Numbered from the stretch's first letter, positions 10,167-21,741 are shown. The stretch is 64,000 nucleotides of DNA from Mesorhizobium sp. WSM4904 (GCF_029674545.1 NZ_CP121354.1:5837001-5901000); one strand, 5' to 3'. Notes: generated from the sequence alone by a model not told the origin. Translations and numbers: made by a program.

Positions 10167-10973
10167 ATGCGATACCTGAACATTGTGGCGCTCGGCGCCG
10201 TCATCGGCCTTGGAGCAGGCCTGCCGGCCGAGGCTTCGTCCTCGGCCTGGTACAACAGCGAAGGCGGCAAGGTGCGGCTGGTGACCAGCGGCAAGCCAGA
10301 CGAGGCCGGCAAAATCCATGGCGTGCTCGACATTGCGCTGAAGCCCGGCTGGAAAACCTATTGGCGCGACCCGGGCGATTCCGGTGTGCCGCCGCAACTC
10401 GACGTCTCGGCCAGCACCAACATCGCCAATGCGCGGCTGTCGTTTCCGCCGCCGCGGCGCCACGACGACGGCTACGGCAAATGGGCGGGCTATGACCGCC
10501 CGGTGTCGCTGCCGGTGACCTTCACGCTGTCATCGCCCGACCAGCCGGCGACCATCGATGCCAACATCTTCCTCGGCATCTGCGAGACGATCTGCATTCC
10601 GGTGCAGACGCGGCTCAGCGTCGATCCCGCCTCCGATCCGGACAATGCAGCGGACGCGGCGCTGGTCAAGACGGCGCTTGCAACGCTCCCCTCGCCGGCG
10701 CGGCCCGATTTCGGCATCCACGTGCTGGCCGGCGATCACGAGACCCTCGTCGTCGAGGCGCAGTCGCCAGGCGATCCGGATTCGGTCGATTTCTTCATCG
10801 CCGGCGATCGCGACTACATGTTCGGCGCACCGTTGCGCGGCGAGCGGAACGGCAAGCTGGTGTTCACGGTGCCGATCCTCGACCGGCCGTCGGCGACGCC
10901 CACGGACGGCGGGCTTTACTATACGCTGACCGGCGCCGATGGTTCGGTCGACGGATTGTTGCCTTTCCCTTGA
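10167..10973 (+). CDS. Periplasmic protein with DsbD N-terminal (thiol-disulfide interchange) domain
   Basis: The 268-residue product starts with a signal peptide (cleavage near AEASSSAWY). The body matches the alpha/N-terminal domain of DsbD: the KPGWKTYWRDPGDSGVPP segment and the paired cysteines in ICETICIP. In DsbD this domain receives electrons from the membrane domain and passes them to periplasmic partners. Here the membrane domain is absent, so the protein would be a stand-alone periplasmic thiol protein. The reaction partner is unknown. The peroxiredoxin gene follows 83 bases later, a plausible redox-themed neighbour though probably with its own start signal. Confidence 0.85.
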   Translation: MRYLNIVALGAVIGLGAGLPAEASSSAWYNSEGGKVRLVTSGKPDEAGKIHGVLDIALKPGWKTYWRDPGDSGVPPQLDVSASTNIANARLSFPPPRRHDDGYGKWAGYDRPVSLPVTFTLSSPDQPATIDANIFLGICETICIPVQTRLSVDPASDPDNAADAALVKTALATLPSPARPDFGIHVLAGDHETLVVEAQSPGDPDSVDFFIAGDRDYMFGAPLRGERNGKLVFTVPILDRPSATPTDGGLYYTLTGADGSVDGLLPFP

Positions 10974-11056
10974 TCCAGATTTGGTGGGCGGTTGCGGGAA
11001 GCCGCTCAGTCCGGTATCGCACAGATCCTTCCCAATCTCCCCAAAGCGAGGACCCC

Positions 11057-11539
11057 ATGACCATTTCGGTTGGCGAAAAACTGCCCGAGGCGACCTTCAA
11101 GGTGATGACCGACGACGGCGCCAAGCCCATGACCGGCGCCGAGATCTTCGCCGGCAAGAAGGTCGTGCTGTTCGGCGTTCCCGGCGCCTTCACGCCTACC
11201 TGCAGCAACAACCATCTGCCGGGCTATCTCGAGAACCATGACGCCATCCTGGCGCGCGGCGTCGACACCATCGCGGTGGTCTCGGTCAACGACGTCCATG
11301 TCATGGGCGCCTGGGCGCGCTTCACCGGCGGCGAAGGCAAGATCCTGTATCTCGCCGATGGCAGCGGCGACTTCGCCAAGTCGGTCGGACTCGACAACGA
11401 TCTCTCTGCGAACGGCATGGGACTACGCTCGAAGCGCTTTTCGATGATCGTCGACGACGGCAAGGTCGTGGCGCTCAATGTCGAAACCAAGCCGGGTGTC
11501 GACGAGAGCGGCGCGGCGAAGATCCTCGAGCAGCTCTGA
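11057..11539 (+). CDS. Peroxiredoxin, Prx5/AhpE-like (glutaredoxin- or thioredoxin-dependent)
   Basis: The 160-residue protein has the peroxiredoxin active site PGAFTPTCS with the peroxidatic cysteine at residue 49, and no second conserved cysteine at the typical 2-Cys position, matching the Prx5 type. It reduces hydrogen peroxide and organic peroxides in the cytoplasm. The ATG at 11057 is preceded by GCGAGGA. An upstream in-frame start at 10970 overlaps the previous gene and adds non-conserved sequence. Its stop overlaps the start of the DUF2938 gene by one base (TGATG), so the two are translationally linked. Confidence 0.93.
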   Translation: MTISVGEKLPEATFKVMTDDGAKPMTGAEIFAGKKVVLFGVPGAFTPTCSNNHLPGYLENHDAILARGVDTIAVVSVNDVHVMGAWARFTGGEGKILYLADGSGDFAKSVGLDNDLSANGMGLRSKRFSMIVDDGKVVALNVETKPGVDESGAAKILEQL

Positions 11540-12015
11540 TGCTCGACATCGTCTGGCGCGCCGTTGCGATCGGCATCGGCGCTACGGTCTTCATGGATGT
11601 CTGGGCGATCGTGCTCAAAAAGGCGTTCGGCCTGCCGCGGCCGAATTGGGGACTGGTCGGCCGCTGGGTGCGGCACCTGCCCGAGAAGGTGTTCTACGAC
11701 GACATCGGGAAAGCCATACCGTATGCGTATGAGAAGGCGCTGGGCTGGGCGTTCCACTATCTCGTCGGTATCCTTTACGGCATCATCCTGGTCGTGCTTG
11801 CGGGAGCGCGCTGGCTTGCCGCGCCGACCTTCCTGCCGGCCTTCATCCTCGGTATCGTGACCGTCGGCGCCGGCTGGTTCCTGCTGGCGCCCGGCATGGG
11901 TGCCGGCTGGGCGGCGTCCAAACTGCCCAACCCGATGCTGGTCCGCGCGCTCAACCTCGTGTCGCACACGGTGTTCGCTCTCGGCCTGTTCTCCACGGCA
12001 CTGCTGATCCGCTGA
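11539..12015 (+). CDS. DUF2938 membrane protein
   Basis: The 158-residue product has four hydrophobic helices and the family pattern of an N-terminal TVFMDVWAIVL helix, a PNWGLVGRW loop and an LGWAFHYLVGILYG segment, which I recognise as DUF2938. The function of the family is unknown. The start codon overlaps the peroxiredoxin stop by one base, which ties its expression to that gene. Confidence 0.85.
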   Translation: MLDIVWRAVAIGIGATVFMDVWAIVLKKAFGLPRPNWGLVGRWVRHLPEKVFYDDIGKAIPYAYEKALGWAFHYLVGILYGIILVVLAGARWLAAPTFLPAFILGIVTVGAGWFLLAPGMGAGWAASKLPNPMLVRALNLVSHTVFALGLFSTALLIR

Positions 12016-12027
12016 TTCAGCGGATAA

Positions 12028-12621
12028 TTAGATGCCGTTGTGCGGTGCCATCCTGTCGATCGGCAGCCATCCGTGGATGACGCGTCGCGCAACCAAATCA
12101 TAGGCGAAAAAATTGCCGCCGCCTGCCGGCTGATCCGCTTCGCGGCTGATCTCGCGTCCGCTGAGATGAAGCAGCAAGAGCGTTCCCACCCCTCCGTGGC
12201 CGACGAAAGCGATGTCATCGCCTCGGCTGGTTCCGAGCACGAGTTCGACTTCGCCCACGATACGACTTTGGGCATCGACAGCTCGCTCCCATCCGCGAAC
12301 GCTGACGTGCGGATTGGCGAAGAACCGGTCCGCGACCGCTTCGAATTCGGGCGGCGGCAGGAAACCGGTTGCCGACCGGTCATTCTCATGCATGCGTTGC
12401 CTGACCTCGACCGCAAGACGGAGATGCTTTGCCAGGATTTCGGCTGTCTCGATCGCCTTGCGTTCACCCGACGACACGATGCGGCGGATCGACCCGACCC
12501 AGGGCTGATCGAGCATCGCAAAGGCTCTCGCTCTGCCGGTGTCGGAAAGCCCCCACTCCGGCACAGGAATGCTGGCGTCGATCTGAACCTGGGGATGCGC
12601 GATGTAGTAGGCGATCGGCAC
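12028..12621 (-). CDS. Histidine-phosphatase-fold protein with altered RHG motif
   Basis: This 197-residue protein follows the histidine phosphatase layout: an N-terminal strand (YYIAHPQ), a GLSDTGRARA segment, SSGERKAIETAE in place of the usual SxxxRxxxTA, and a C-terminal VGHGG. The catalytic RHG is AHP here. The His (residue 9) is kept, but the phosphate-binding Arg and the Gly are not. Activity may therefore differ from standard phosphoglycerate-mutase-like phosphatases. The GTG start at 12621 has a GGGGAG ribosome site 8 bases upstream. It lies 33 bases downstream of rnhA on the same strand and may be the last gene of that transcript. Confidence 0.8.
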   Translation of the reverse strand: MPIAYYIAHPQVQIDASIPVPEWGLSDTGRARAFAMLDQPWVGSIRRIVSSGERKAIETAEILAKHLRLAVEVRQRMHENDRSATGFLPPPEFEAVADRFFANPHVSVRGWERAVDAQSRIVGEVELVLGTSRGDDIAFVGHGGVGTLLLLHLSGREISREADQPAGGGNFFAYDLVARRVIHGWLPIDRMAPHNGI

Positions 12622-12654
12622 GACAAAGACTCCCCGTTCAGAGAGCTGCGGAGA

Positions 12655-13185
12655 TCAATAGCTCTGGGTCGAGCGCCGCGCCTTTGCGACCGACGGCTGC
12701 TTTGCACGCGCAACCGGCTGCGAAGCAGCAACAGGCTTGACCGGCCCTTTCTTGAACGGCGCCATGCCTTGCCTCGCCAGCTCGTCGGCGCGCTCGTTCT
12801 CCGGGTGGCCGGCATGGCCCTTCACCCAATGCCAAGTGACCTTGTGACGCCTGTTGGCCTCATCGAGCGCCTGCCAGAGCTCACCGTTCTTGACGGGCTT
12901 CTTGTCGCCGGTCTTCCAGCCGTTCTTCTTCCAGCCATGGATCCATTTGGAAATGCCGTCCATGACGTATTTGCTGTCGGTGTAGAGGTCGACCGTGCAG
13001 GGTTCCTTCAGCGCATTGAGCGCGGTAATGGCGGCAAGCAGCTCCATGCGGTTGTTGGTGGTCTCGGCCTCGCCGCCCGACAGCTCCTTTGTCGCACCAT
13101 TGTAGCGCAGCACGGCGCCCCAGCCGCCGGGCCCGGGATTGCCGGAGCAGGCGCCGTCGGTGAAGATCTCGACTTGCTTGCTCAT
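12655..13185 (-). CDS. rnhA: Ribonuclease HI with basic C-terminal extension
   Basis: The protein removes RNA from RNA-DNA hybrids. The catalytic residues fall at the E. coli positions: D10, E48, D70 and D134, with H124 in the flexible loop (KGHAGH). The core ends near residue 150 and is followed by about 25 residues rich in Lys, Arg, Ala and Pro that the E. coli enzyme lacks. The start overlaps the end of thrB by four bases, placing it in the ispH-thrB-rnhA cluster common in Rhizobiales. Confidence 0.96.
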   Translation of the reverse strand: MSKQVEIFTDGACSGNPGPGGWGAVLRYNGATKELSGGEAETTNNRMELLAAITALNALKEPCTVDLYTDSKYVMDGISKWIHGWKKNGWKTGDKKPVKNGELWQALDEANRRHKVTWHWVKGHAGHPENERADELARQGMAPFKKGPVKPVAASQPVARAKQPSVAKARRSTQSY

Positions 13186-14144
13186 ATCAGTCCGTATTCT
13201 GAGGGGGATTTGATCGCGCGGTGGAAACGCATGCGGCGGATATATTCGGTCGGATCGCGCTTCATCACCAGCCCGCCGTCAGGAATGGTGAGCCAGTCAT
13301 AGAGCCTGGTCAGCATGAAGCGCAGCGCCGAGCCGCGCGCCAGGATGGGCAGCGCCGCCTTCTCGTCTGCCTGCAGCGGCCGCACCGACTGGTAGCCGGC
13401 AAGCAGCGCTGCGCCCTTGGTGAGGTTGAAGGAAAAGTCCTTCTCGAAGCACCAGGCGTTGAGGCAGGTGGCGACATCATAGGCAAAGAGGTCGTCACAG
13501 GCGAAATAGAAGTCGATCAGGCCGGAAAGCTTCTCGCCGAGGAAGAAGACATTGTCCGGGAAGAGATCGGCATGGATGATGCCTTGCGGCAGGCCGGCAG
13601 GCCAGTTGCGCTCGAAGTCGAGGAAGTCTGCATCGACCTCGGCCGCCAGCCCCGGTTCGACCTCGTCGGCGCGGTCACGCGAGGCGGCCCAGAGCTTGCG
13701 CCAGCCGTCTATGGCAAGCGCGTTCGGCCGCTTCATCGGAAAATCCTGGCCGGCGAGATGGAGCGCGGCCAGCGCCTTGCCGACCTCGCCGCAATGCGCG
13801 GCTGTCGGGCGCCTGAGCGACAGGCCCTCGAGGAAGGTGATGATGACGGCAGGGCGGCCGGCAAGCGTGCCGATGACTGTGCCGTCATGGGCGGTGACGG
13901 GAAGCGGGCAGGAAATGCCCTTTCGCGCCAGATGGCCCATCAGGCCGAGGAAAAAGGGCAGATCGGCCTTGTCGACGCGCCTCTCGTAGAGCGTCAGGAT
14001 ATAGGAACCCGTGGAAGCGTGGACCAGGAAGTTCGAATTCTCGGTGCCCTCGGCGATGCCCTTGTAGGACAGAAGCTCGCCTACCGGATAGGCTTTCAGG
14101 AAGGTGGTGAGCTCGCCTTCGGTGACGTCGGTGTAGACGGCCAT
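13182..14144 (-). CDS. thrB: Homoserine kinase (ThrB, APH-fold type)
   Basis: The 320-residue protein belongs to the aminoglycoside-phosphotransferase-like ThrB family of alphaproteobacteria, not the GHMP kinase type. It phosphorylates homoserine for threonine synthase. The N-terminus ([20 protein letters not shown]) and the [13 protein letters not shown] segment are typical. The catalytic loop [12 protein letters not shown] and the metal-binding [10 protein letters not shown] match the APH fold. The gene abuts ispH directly, with no intervening base, and overlaps rnhA by four bases. Confidence 0.95.
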   Translation of the reverse strand: MAVYTDVTEGELTTFLKAYPVGELLSYKGIAEGTENSNFLVHASTGSYILTLYERRVDKADLPFFLGLMGHLARKGISCPLPVTAHDGTVIGTLAGRPAVIITFLEGLSLRRPTAAHCGEVGKALAALHLAGQDFPMKRPNALAIDGWRKLWAASRDRADEVEPGLAAEVDADFLDFERNWPAGLPQGIIHADLFPDNVFFLGEKLSGLIDFYFACDDLFAYDVATCLNAWCFEKDFSFNLTKGAALLAGYQSVRPLQADEKAALPILARGSALRFMLTRLYDWLTIPDGGLVMKRDPTEYIRRMRFHRAIKSPSEYGLI

Positions 14145-15149
14145 TCACGCGGCCCCGTTGACGAAGGCCATGTCGGCCGCCGTCAGTTCGACATCGCGCA
14201 ACACCCGCATCACCGGAAAATCCTCCGTTTCCGTGGCCGTTATGGCCAGATCGATGGTGACGTCGAAGCGCTGCCGGAACGCGTCGATGATCTCGTCGAC
14301 GATGATTTCCGGCGCCGAAGCGCCGGCCGACAGGCCTAGCGTCGAAATCTCGCCGATCTCATCCCACGGAATTTCGGCGGCCCGCTGTACGAGAAGCGAC
14401 ATCGCGGCACCCGCGCGTTCCGCCACTTCGACAAGGCGCCGCGAGTTGGACGAATTCGGCGCGCCGACGACGAGGAAGAGATCGGCGCCTGCCGCCGTTT
14501 CCTTCACCGCCTCCTGGCGGTTGGTGGTGGCATAGCAGATCGATTCGGCAGCCGGCGCGTGAAGCTCGGGGAAGCGCTCCTGAAGCGCGCGGATGATGCC
14601 GGCGGTGTCCTCCACCGACAACGTCGTCTGGGTGACGAAGCCAAGCGCTGCCGGATCGGCCGGCACGAAGCGCGCCGCATCTGCCTCGGTCTCGATCAGG
14701 GTCACGGCTCCCTCCGGCAGCTGGCCCATCGTGCCGATCACTTCCGGGTGGCCGGCGTGACCGATCAAAAGCACGTGCCGGCCGAGCCGCTGGTGGCGCA
14801 TCGCCTGCTTGTGCACCTTGGACACCAGCGGACAGGTGGCGTCGAGATAGAAGAGATTGCGCGCCTCGGCGTCGGCCGGCACCGATTTCGGCACGCCATG
14901 CGCTGAAAAGACGACCGGCGACTTCCGATGCTCGGGCGGGATCTCGGAGAGCTCCTCGATGAACACCGCGCCCAGGCTCTGCAGCCCCTCGACGACATAA
15001 CGGTTGTGCACGATCTCGTGGCGGACATAAACCGGCGCGCCGTATTTCTTCAGCGCCAGCACGACGATCTGGATGGCACGGTCGACGCCCGCGCAAAAGC
15101 CGCGCGGCTGGCAGAGCCTGATCGTCAGCGGTGGCTTTTTCTCAATCAT
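14145..15149 (-). CDS. ispH: 4-hydroxy-3-methylbut-2-enyl diphosphate reductase
   Basis: IspH makes IPP and DMAPP in the last step of the MEP isoprenoid pathway using a [4Fe-4S] cluster. The three cluster cysteines are in [15 protein letters not shown] and ESICYATTN. The HGVPKSVP and GHAGHPEV histidines that bind diphosphate are present. I use the ATG at 15149 (334 residues), since the upstream start at 15212 adds 21 unconserved residues. The first MEP enzyme, dxs, is also in the window at 31285-33198. The stop codon directly abuts thrB's start. Confidence 0.96.
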   Translation of the reverse strand: MIEKKPPLTIRLCQPRGFCAGVDRAIQIVVLALKKYGAPVYVRHEIVHNRYVVEGLQSLGAVFIEELSEIPPEHRKSPVVFSAHGVPKSVPADAEARNLFYLDATCPLVSKVHKQAMRHQRLGRHVLLIGHAGHPEVIGTMGQLPEGAVTLIETEADAARFVPADPAALGFVTQTTLSVEDTAGIIRALQERFPELHAPAAESICYATTNRQEAVKETAAGADLFLVVGAPNSSNSRRLVEVAERAGAAMSLLVQRAAEIPWDEIGEISTLGLSAGASAPEIIVDEIIDAFRQRFDVTIDLAITATETEDFPVMRVLRDVELTAADMAFVNGAA

Positions 15150-15224
15150 CGAAACGGGCCGGTTCAATCGAAAGCTGGAGGCGAAATGAGGCGTGCACCC
15201 CTGCCCTGTCAAGAGCAGCCGCGT

Positions 15225-15980
15225 TCACCCCTCCTTCGCCGGGCGGCGGAGCCTGAGGATCAGCATGGCGGCAAGGGCGGCCGCCAGGCCGTACCAGGTG
15301 ACGGCATATTGCAGATGGTTGTTCGGCAGATCGATGATGGTGACGCCGCCGACCGGCAGGCCGCCGGGATTCGGCGTCTTGTCGGCATCGATGAAGAACG
15401 GCACCAGCACGGCGCCTGCCGGAACGCCGGCGGTCGAGGCCATGACGTCGCGATCCTTCCAGTAGAAGATGTTCTTGGCGATATCGTTGTTGGGCAGCAT
15501 CATCGAAGGCTTCCCCGGCAGCGGATTGCGGGCAAGCCCGGTCACCGTCACCTTGCCGGCGACCTCGCCCTGCCGGCGCTTGGCCGGGTCCTTGAGGTCG
15601 TAAGGCACGAAGCCGCGATTGACGAGCACGAAGCGGCCGTCCTCGAGCCGCAGGGGCGTGTAGACGTTGAAGCCGGTATCGCCTTCCCAGGTGGAGAAGA
15701 AATGCCGCTCGCCCTGGTGCAGGAAGGTGCCGGTGACCGTCACCGGCGTGTAGTCGACATCATGAGAGGCGCTGAATTCCTTTTCGACGTCAGCCAGCGG
15801 CAGCGGCGCCGCATGGGTGCGCCTGTCGATGGTCTCGAGCAGTCCTTCCTTCCAGTGCAGGCGCTGGACCTGCCAGGTGCCGAGACCGAGGAGAACGGCG
15901 AACAGGACAAGGCCGAGCCCAAGCAGCAATGCGTTGCGCGACCGCGAACGGCCGGCAGGCGAACCGGTCGCGTCGCTCAT
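15225..15980 (-). CDS. SURF1 family cytochrome oxidase assembly protein
   Basis: The 251-residue protein has two membrane helices, near residues 17-36 and at the C-terminus (AVTWYGLAAALAAMLIL), flanking a periplasmic domain, as in SURF1/Shy1. The RTHAAPLPLADVE, VNRGFVP and YAVTWYGLA segments are diagnostic. SURF1 proteins aid haem a insertion into subunit I of aa3-type oxidase. The ATG at 15980 overlaps the DUF983 gene by four bases. The longer frame to 16301 is a shadow of that gene. It sits at the downstream end of the cox cluster, before ispH. Confidence 0.93.
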   Translation of the reverse strand: MSDATGSPAGRSRSRNALLLGLGLVLFAVLLGLGTWQVQRLHWKEGLLETIDRRTHAAPLPLADVEKEFSASHDVDYTPVTVTGTFLHQGERHFFSTWEGDTGFNVYTPLRLEDGRFVLVNRGFVPYDLKDPAKRRQGEVAGKVTVTGLARNPLPGKPSMMLPNNDIAKNIFYWKDRDVMASTAGVPAGAVLVPFFIDADKTPNPGGLPVGGVTIIDLPNNHLQYAVTWYGLAAALAAMLILRLRRPAKEG

Positions 15981-16363
15981 TGGCCGCTGTCCAGCCTGCC
16001 TTCCGCGGCCTTCTTCGAATATTGCAGGGTGATCAGGACACCCTTGATGAGGCGCAGCGCCGTCAGGCACAGCACCAGCGCCAGCGGTATCCACAATATG
16101 AAATGCAGCCAGAGCGGCGGGCTCAGCGTCACTTCCATCCACAGCGCCAAGCCGACGACGATGAAGCCGATGATCAGGATGACGAAGACAGCCGGCCCGT
16201 CGCCGGCATCGGCGAAGGAATAGTCGAGGCCGCAATTGTGGCAACGCTTGCCGACGGTGAGGAAGCTGGAGAACAGCTTGCCTTCGCCGCAGCGCGGGCA
16301 CCGGCCGTGCAGGCCTGCCGAAACCGGGTCGATGGGAGGCCAGATAGCCTTGTCTTCGCTCAT
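15977..16363 (-). CDS. DUF983 membrane protein with zinc-ribbon-like N-terminus
   Basis: The 128-residue protein has two CxxC pairs near the N-terminus (GRCPRCGEG and KRCHNCGL) and two hydrophobic helices after them. This is the DUF983 family, regularly found between ctaE and SURF1 in alphaproteobacteria. A role in cytochrome oxidase maturation is suggested by this conserved position but has not been shown to my knowledge. It overlaps the SURF1 gene by four bases. Confidence 0.9.
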   Translation of the reverse strand: MSEDKAIWPPIDPVSAGLHGRCPRCGEGKLFSSFLTVGKRCHNCGLDYSFADAGDGPAVFVILIIGFIVVGLALWMEVTLSPPLWLHFILWIPLALVLCLTALRLIKGVLITLQYSKKAAEGRLDSGQ

Positions 16364-16448
16364 GTCTGCACCCTAGACCCTTTCGCTCAAAAAGATAAGG
16401 CGGCCACGTCGCCGCAGCCGCCCGTTTGGTCTCCGAAAACTGTTGGTT

Positions 16449-17330
16449 TTAGTGGGCTTCGATCATCGCGCCGCTCGATGCCCAGACATAGATGCAGCTG
16501 AACAGGAACAGCCAGACCACGTCGACGAAATGCCAGTACCAGGCGGCCGCCTCGAAGCCGAAATGCTGCTTCGGGGTGAAGTCGCCGCGTATCGCGCGCA
16601 CCAGGCAGACGAGCAGGAAGATGGTGCCGATGATGACGTGGAAACCGTGGAAACCGGTCGCCATGAAGAAGGTGGCGCCGTAGATCGAATCCTTGAACGC
16701 GAAGGGCGCGTGCATGTACTCGTAGGCCTGCACCATCGTGAACAGCATGCCGAGGCCGACGGTCAGCACCAGGCCGTTGATCAGGCCCTTGCGGTCGCCA
16801 TGCAGCAGCGCGTGGTGGGCCCAGGTCACGGTCGTGCCCGACGTGAGCAGGATGATGGTGTTATAGAGCGGCAGGTGGAAGGGATCGAGAACCTCCAGGC
16901 CCTTCGGCGGCCATACGCCGCCGGTGAAGGTGGCGCGTGCATATTGCGCGGCCTCGCCCGGGAACAGGCTGGCGTCGAAGAAGGCCCAGAACCAGGCGAC
17001 GAAGAACATCACCTCGGAGGCGATGAACATGATCATGCCATAGCGCAGGTGCAGCGACACGACGCGCGTGTGATAGCCCTCATGCGCCTCCTTGATGGTG
17101 TCCGACCACCAGGCGAACATCGTGTAGAGCACGATGACGAGGCCGATGAAGAACAGCCACGGATTGGCGATGTTGTGACCGAAGACCGGGAAGGTGTCGG
17201 CCCTGAGATACCGCATCAGGCAGACGCCGCCGACGGCGGTCACCAGCGCCCCGATCGAGCCCAGGAAAGGCCAGGGGCTCGGATTGACGAGATGGTAGTC
17301 GTGGTTCGGTTTTGCGTGCGCGTCTGCCAT
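16449..17330 (-). CDS. ctaE: Cytochrome c oxidase subunit III
   Basis: The 293-residue protein has seven hydrophobic helices and the family segments [43 protein letters not shown] and [19 protein letters not shown]. Subunit III stabilises the aa3 oxidase and the proton uptake path. It is separated from ctaG by one base and so belongs to the same transcript. Its start is clean, because the stop of ctaG lies immediately upstream. Confidence 0.97.
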   Translation of the reverse strand: MADAHAKPNHDYHLVNPSPWPFLGSIGALVTAVGGVCLMRYLRADTFPVFGHNIANPWLFFIGLVIVLYTMFAWWSDTIKEAHEGYHTRVVSLHLRYGMIMFIASEVMFFVAWFWAFFDASLFPGEAAQYARATFTGGVWPPKGLEVLDPFHLPLYNTIILLTSGTTVTWAHHALLHGDRKGLINGLVLTVGLGMLFTMVQAYEYMHAPFAFKDSIYGATFFMATGFHGFHVIIGTIFLLVCLVRAIRGDFTPKQHFGFEAAAWYWHFVDVVWLFLFSCIYVWASSGAMIEAH

Positions 17331-17331
17331 A

Positions 17332-17964
17332 TCAACCCCCGAGGCTTGCTTCGGAATCTGGAACTTTGTTGCTGCTGCCAGCAGCCGGCGCGGACGACGC
17401 GACCGGCTGTTTCTTCTCGACCGGGAACATCGTGTAGGACAAGGTGATGGTCTTCAGGTCCTTCAGTTCCGGCACGTTGACGATGTCTGGATCGACATAG
17501 AACACGACCGGCATGTCCAGCGTCTCGCCGGGCTTCAGCGTCGTGTCGGTGAAGCAGAAGCACTCCACCTTGTTGAAATAGGCGCCGGCCATTTCCGGCT
17601 GCACGTTGAAGGAGGCGCGGCCGGTGATCGGGCGGTCGAATTTGTTGGTCGCGCTGTAATGCGCCTGCGTGGTCTCGCCGATCTTGATCGTCACCGAGCG
17701 GGCTACGGGCTCGAACTGCCACGGAATGCCGTTGGTGTTGGCATCGAAGCGGATGGTGATGTCGCGGTCGAGCACGCGACCGGCATATTGCTTCTCGGCG
17801 CGCTGCGTCGTGCCGCCATAGCCGGTGGCCTGGCAGAACATCTTGTAAAGCGGCACCGCCGCGTAAGCCATGCCGACCATGCCGGTGAAGAAGGCCAGGC
17901 AGACCGCCACGACGACGCGGTTGCTGTTCTTCCTGACGGGCCTGGTGGTGATCTCGCCGCTCAT
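17332..17964 (-). CDS. ctaG: Cytochrome c oxidase copper chaperone CtaG (Cox11)
   Basis: The protein has 210 residues, an N-terminal membrane anchor ([19 protein letters not shown]) and a periplasmic Ig-like domain. The copper-binding CFCF motif appears in [16 protein letters not shown], and the conserved [14 protein letters not shown] segment follows the anchor. Cox11 delivers copper to the CuB site of subunit I. It lies seven bases after coxF and one base before ctaE. Confidence 0.96.
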   Translation of the reverse strand: MSGEITTRPVRKNSNRVVVAVCLAFFTGMVGMAYAAVPLYKMFCQATGYGGTTQRAEKQYAGRVLDRDITIRFDANTNGIPWQFEPVARSVTIKIGETTQAHYSATNKFDRPITGRASFNVQPEMAGAYFNKVECFCFTDTTLKPGETLDMPVVFYVDPDIVNVPELKDLKTITLSYTMFPVEKKQPVASSAPAAGSSNKVPDSEASLGG

Positions 17965-17971
17965 CGCCGCT

Positions 17972-18154
17972 TCACATCAAGTTCGTAGGCGTGAGGCCGG
18001 AAGCATTGTGGCCGAACTTCACGATGGTCGCGACGTAGAAGATGACGACGAGCGCGGCCAGCGCCACGCCGATGGCGAGGGAGCGATTGCGCCGCGCCTT
18101 CCGCTGGCGCTCTGTCAAGGTCACCAGTTCGAGGTTCTTGTCGGCCACGATCAT
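17972..18154 (-). CDS. Small cytochrome oxidase-cluster protein (CoxF-like)
   Basis: A 60-residue protein with a basic N-terminal region ([11 protein letters not shown]) and one membrane helix ([21 protein letters not shown]). It overlaps ctaB by four bases and precedes ctaG by seven, the place where rhizobial genomes carry coxF. Its role is not established. A helper in assembly or stability of the oxidase is inferred only from position. Confidence 0.85.
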   Translation of the reverse strand: MIVADKNLELVTLTERQRKARRNRSLAIGVALAALVVIFYVATIVKFGHNASGLTPTNLM

Positions 18155-19095
18155 GCTCCCCCCGTCATGAGCGCGCGCCCGACCACGCTGTCGACGAGAT
18201 AGGCGGCGAAGACAGCGAAAAGATAGAGCAGCGAATAGCCAAACAGCGCCTTGGCCGGCTTCATCGCGCGGTCGGTGTCGCTCATGCCCAGCACCTTCCA
18301 GGCATACCAGACGAAGCCCGCGCCCAGCGCGGCAGAGACGGCGCCATAGGCAGCGGTGGTGTAGCCGAGGAACCAGGGCAGCACACCGACCGGCGCGAGG
18401 ATCAGCGCATAGGCAAATATCTGGCGACGCGTGGACGCAGGTCCGGCCACGTTCGGCATCATCGGGATGCCGGCGCGGGCGTAATCATCGGACTTGAATA
18501 GCGCCAGCGCCCAGAAATGCGGCGGCGTCCACAGGAAGATGATGAGGAACAGGATCAGACTTTCGAGGCTGACCGATCCGGTGACGGCCGCCCAGCCGAT
18601 CACCGGCGGGATGGCGCCGGCGGCGCCACCGATGACGATATTCTGCGGCGTCCAGCGCTTCAGCCACATCGTGTAGACGACGGCGTAGAAGAAGATGGTG
18701 AAGGCAAGAAGCGCCGCAGACAGCCAGTTGACCAGCACGCCAAGCGTCATCACCGACAGAACGGAGAGCACCAGGCCGAAGCTCAGCGCCTCGCCGGGTG
18801 TGACGCGGCCCGCGGGCACCGGGCGGCCGGCGGTCCTGGTCATCACCGCGTCGATGTCGGCGTCGTACCACATGTTGAGCGCGCCCGAGGCGCCGGCACC
18901 GATGGCGATTGCCAGGATGGCGATCACCGCCAGCAGCGGATTGACGGCCACCGGCGCCGCAACCATGCCGACAAAGGCCGTGAAGACGACCAGCGACATG
19001 ACGCGCGGCTTCAGGAGGGCGAAGAAATCGCCCGCGGTTGCTTCCGACATGCGAAAGCCCGCTTCCTCCATCAATTTGTGGTCGGCAAGGGCCAT
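18151..19095 (-). CDS. ctaB: Protoheme IX farnesyltransferase (haem O synthase)
   Basis: The 314-residue integral membrane protein transfers a farnesyl group to haem b to make haem O, precursor of haem a for the oxidase. The UbiA-family aspartate motifs are visible as [19 protein letters not shown] and [16 protein letters not shown]. The [20 protein letters not shown] entry and about nine hydrophobic helices match CtaB/CyoE. It follows ctaD after 73 bases. A second possible ATG lies 15 codons inside (MSEATAGDF), so the true N-terminus may be shorter. Confidence 0.96.
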   Translation of the reverse strand: MALADHKLMEEAGFRMSEATAGDFFALLKPRVMSLVVFTAFVGMVAAPVAVNPLLAVIAILAIAIGAGASGALNMWYDADIDAVMTRTAGRPVPAGRVTPGEALSFGLVLSVLSVMTLGVLVNWLSAALLAFTIFFYAVVYTMWLKRWTPQNIVIGGAAGAIPPVIGWAAVTGSVSLESLILFLIIFLWTPPHFWALALFKSDDYARAGIPMMPNVAGPASTRRQIFAYALILAPVGVLPWFLGYTTAAYGAVSAALGAGFVWYAWKVLGMSDTDRAMKPAKALFGYSLLYLFAVFAAYLVDSVVGRALMTGGA

Positions 19096-19168
19096 GCGTA
19101 CTTAAAGTCCATCATTCCGTTGGCCAAGACCGCCGGCTCACCGGCGGCCTCGTATTTCGGGCAGTTGC

Positions 19169-20833
<1,665 letters not shown>

Positions 20834-20856
20834 CTAAATCTTGCTAACCCGCGGCG

Positions 20857-21741
20857 TCAGTTGCCAGCGGCCGCTACCTTGTTGGTACCATCGATCTCGG
20901 CCATCAGCGCCTTGTTGGCGGCCGGCACGTCGGTCTTGGCCGTCTCCAGCCAGGTCTTGAACTGCGCGTCGGACACGACGCGAACCGCGATCGGCATGAA
21001 GGCGTGATCCTTGCCGCAAAGCTGCGAGCACTGACCGTAATAGAGGCCTTCCTTCTCCGCCTTGAACCAGGTCTCGTTGGTGCGGCCGGGCACGGCGTCC
21101 ATCTTGATGCCGAAGGACGGCACGGCGAAGGAGTGGATGACGTCGGTGGCCGTGATCAGCACGCGGGTCATGGTGTTGACCGGCACCACCAGCTCGTTGT
21201 CGACGGCGAGCAGGCGCGGATAGAGACTGCGGTCTTCCTTGCCGGCCTTGGCGCGATCGGCATCCTGAAGCACAGCCGAGTTGAAGGAGAAACTCTTGTC
21301 GACCTGGTACTCGTAGTCCCAGTTCCACTGGTTGCCGGTCGCCTTGACGGTGAGCTTGGCTTCTTCCGGCGGCGTGTACTGCGCGGTGAGCAGTTGGAAG
21401 GAGGGAATTGCGATGAGCAGCAGCACGACGACCGGCCCGACCGTCCAGATCACCTCGATCAGCGTGTTGTGGCTCGTCCTCGACGGCACCGGGTTGGCGC
21501 TCGCGCGGAACCGCAGGATGCAGTAGGCGAGCAGGACCAGCACCAGAAGGGTGATCACCACGATGAAGGCGAAGGTGTAGTTCCCGAACCATTCGATCTG
21601 CCGCATCATGTCGGTCGCGGGCGCCTGGAAACTGGTCTCCCATGGCTTGGGCTGATCCGCATAGGCGGATGCGCTGGAGAGGAGCGCGCCTGCGGCCGCA
21701 GCACCTGCCAGAAGTCTGGCGCTTGCCATGAATTTTCTCAT
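20857..21741 (-). CDS. ctaC: Cytochrome c oxidase subunit II
   Basis: The 294-residue protein has a signal peptide (cleavage near ASAYADQP), two membrane helices and a cupredoxin domain. The binuclear CuA site is CSQLCGKDHAFM with cysteines 238 and 242, followed by His and Met ligands. It receives electrons from cytochrome c. I start at the ATG at 21741, which begins a clear signal peptide. The open frame to 21948 covers the promoter region. It is the first gene of the minus-strand cox cluster. Confidence 0.97.
   Translation of the reverse strand: MRKFMASARLLAGAAAAGALLSSASAYADQPKPWETSFQAPATDMMRQIEWFGNYTFAFIVVITLLVLVLLAYCILRFRASANPVPSRTSHNTLIEVIWTVGPVVVLLLIAIPSFQLLTAQYTPPEEAKLTVKATGNQWNWDYEYQVDKSFSFNSAVLQDADRAKAGKEDRSLYPRLLAVDNELVVPVNTMTRVLITATDVIHSFAVPSFGIKMDAVPGRTNETWFKAEKEGLYYGQCSQLCGKDHAFMPIAVRVVSDAQFKTWLETAKTDVPAANKALMAEIDGTNKVAAAGN

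Noticed and set aside
14928..16223. 431-codon open frame on the plus strand
   Set aside because: Covers ispH, SURF1 and DUF983 genes in antisense; those have clear motifs.
15981..16301. N-terminal extension of the SURF1 frame
   Set aside because: Encodes an Arg-rich shadow of the DUF983 gene; the conserved SURF1 start is at 15980.
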